Shown here: positions 63,283-64,000 of the stretch, piece by piece | Numbering within the stretch: the stretch's first letter is position 1 | Layout: every line of letters starts with the position of its first letter | From: Zobellia galactanivorans | GTDB taxonomy: Bacteria; Bacteroidota; Bacteroidia; Flavobacteriales; Flavobacteriaceae | NCBI RefSeq assembly: GCF_000973105.1 | Contig: NC_015844.1 | Span: 2,352,501-2,416,500 of the forward strand | Length of the DNA: 64,000 nt | Direction: 5' to 3' | Position numbers and translations under genes: made by a program | Notes under the pieces: model-generated | Told to the model about the DNA's origin: nothing | What the model saw: only the letters and a program-made list of their open reading frames with translations | The model's database searches: none

Positions 63283-64000
63283 TTATGAATATATACCGCC
63301 GTTTATATTGATGACCTCACCTGTAATATAACCCGATTTTTTTGAAGCGAGAAAAGAAACTACGTGTGCTACTTCTTCGGCTTCTCCGAACCTGTTCGCG
63401 GGTATCATCCGTTTTAATTCCTTTTCGTCAAGGTCGTTCGTCATGTCGGTTCGTATGAAACCTGGTGCAACGGCATTTACAGTAACGTTTCTTTTTGCGA
63501 TTTCTTGTGCCAATGCCTTGGTGGCCCCTATGACCGCGCCTTTGGCCGCGGAATAGTTGGTCTGTCCGGGGGTGCCCTTGAGGCCGGATACGGAAACCAT
63601 GTTGATGACGCGGCCGTATTTGTTGACCAAAAGCTTTTGAATGAGGTGGTTGGTTACATTGAAAAAACCGTTCAGGCTAGTGTCTATGACCTTGGACCAG
63701 TCTTCGTATTTCATCCACATGAACATACCGTCCTGCGTGATTCCTGCATTGTTCACGATGACCTCAATGATATCGTTTTCGTGGGTTTGGTGCCAATTGT
63801 CCAAAGCCGATTTGACCGCTTCTGCGTCGGTTACGCTAAATGGTAGCAATTCACCCTTTCCCCCCGCTTCCTCTACAAGCTTAAGGGTTTCTTCGGCAGC
63901 TGCCTTATTGCTGTTGTAGTTGATAAGAATTTGGTAATCGAGGTCTTTGGCCAGTTGAATGCAAACTGCCCGTCCTATTCCCCTAGAGCCACCGGTTACC
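63283..64000 (-). CDS. fabG: 3-oxoacyl-ACP reductase (FabG-like), 5' end outside
   Basis: 239 codons in the window; the frame is open to the right edge, so the true start is outside. NADP Rossmann motif VTGGSRGIGRAV, catalytic Ser in VSVSGLKG and NYSAAKGAVIG (Tyr-x3-Lys), then VNAVAPGFIRTDM. FabG reduces 3-oxoacyl-ACP to 3-hydroxyacyl-ACP, the step before the dehydratases. First gene of the visible part of the cluster. An ATG inside at 63849 is not a real start, because the conserved Rossmann motif lies upstream of it. Confidence 0.92.
   Translation of the reverse strand, partial: VTGGSRGIGRAVCIQLAKDLDYQILINYNSNKAAAEETLKLVEEAGGKGELLPFSVTDAEAVKSALDNWHQTHENDIIEVIVNNAGITQDGMFMWMKYEDWSKVIDTSLNGFFNVTNHLIQKLLVNKYGRVINMVSVSGLKGTPGQTNYSAAKGAVIGATKALAQEIAKRNVTVNAVAPGFIRTDMTNDLDEKELKRMIPANRFGEAEEVAHVVSFLASKKSGYITGEVININGGIYS

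Noticed and set aside
1-64000. tRNA, rRNA, CRISPR arrays, insertion sequences, prophage
   Set aside because: No cloverleaf, rRNA, regular repeat-spacer, transposase or phage gene was seen on either strand.

Overview
The window comes from a member of the phylum Bacteroidota, almost certainly a marine-type Flavobacteriaceae (Zobellia/Maribacter-like; genus not provable from sequence alone). Evidence: a type IX secretion (T9SS) type-B substrate beside SprF/PorP and OmpA partners, a SusC/SusD pair, promoters of the TTG-N19-TAnnTTTG kind, start regions without Shine-Dalgarno sequences, and a long flexirubin pigment cluster with darA and darB. No tRNA, rRNA, insertion sequence, phage gene or CRISPR array was seen.

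Layout, left to right. (1) 1-4.9 kb: the 3' end of an agmatinase gene overlapping a deoxyhypusine synthase-like gene and a small acidic protein gene, then a GNAT-nitrilase fusion and a retropepsin-RimK fusion one base apart. (2) 5.3-12.1 kb: a CAP-domain lipoprotein, then a 1007-residue T9SS type-B secreted protein with its SprF-like barrel and an OmpA-type periplasmic protein in one operon. (3) 12.2-22.2 kb: mixed housekeeping and conserved genes (SDR-type threonine dehydrogenase, phytase-esterase-like lipoprotein, TPR protein, sugar-epimerase-like protein, membrane M28 peptidase, CBS protein, Zn-ribbon protein, DUF6265, pentapeptide repeat, DUF2945). (4) 22.5-27.3 kb: a SusC/SusD pair with no local glycoside hydrolase. 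(5) 27.3-32.9 kb: a CAT-fold acyltransferase, a collagen-like lipoprotein and six small, mostly unknown minus-strand genes. (6) 33.1-35.7 kb: a short SSB and RecQ.

(7) 35.7-64.0 kb, all on the minus strand and mostly overlapping by 1-20 bases: a flexirubin (aryl polyene plus dialkylresorcinol) gene cluster that continues past the right edge. Read in transcription order it holds FabG, a ketosynthase, an ACP, a lipid A-type acyltransferase, DarA, DarB, two ApeP/hotdog dehydratases, a small unknown, a BtrH-like protein, an ABC exporter pair, a thioesterase, a ketosynthase with its partial partner, a second ACP, a ketosynthase plus a catalytically dead partner, a polysaccharide deacetylase, LolA-like, a putative LolB-like lipoprotein, an outer-membrane barrel, a FabZ-like dehydratase, an exported unknown, a GT2-DUF2062 protein, an MMPL-acyltransferase fusion, a CrtI-like desaturase, a cupin-8 protein, a C45 Ntn-hydrolase lipoprotein and a PaaK-like ligase. 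Together these can activate an aromatic starter, extend it to a polyene on ACP, make the dialkylresorcinol, join the two, and move the lipid-like pigment to the outer membrane.

The most interesting points are the two candidate ester-forming acyltransferases (BtrH-like and C45) in the pigment cluster, the degenerate methyltransferase-like tail of the MMPL fusion, the ketosynthase that has lost all three catalytic residues, and several operator-like repeats, including a TetR-type palindrome and a promoter-inverted repeat pair inside the pigment cluster.
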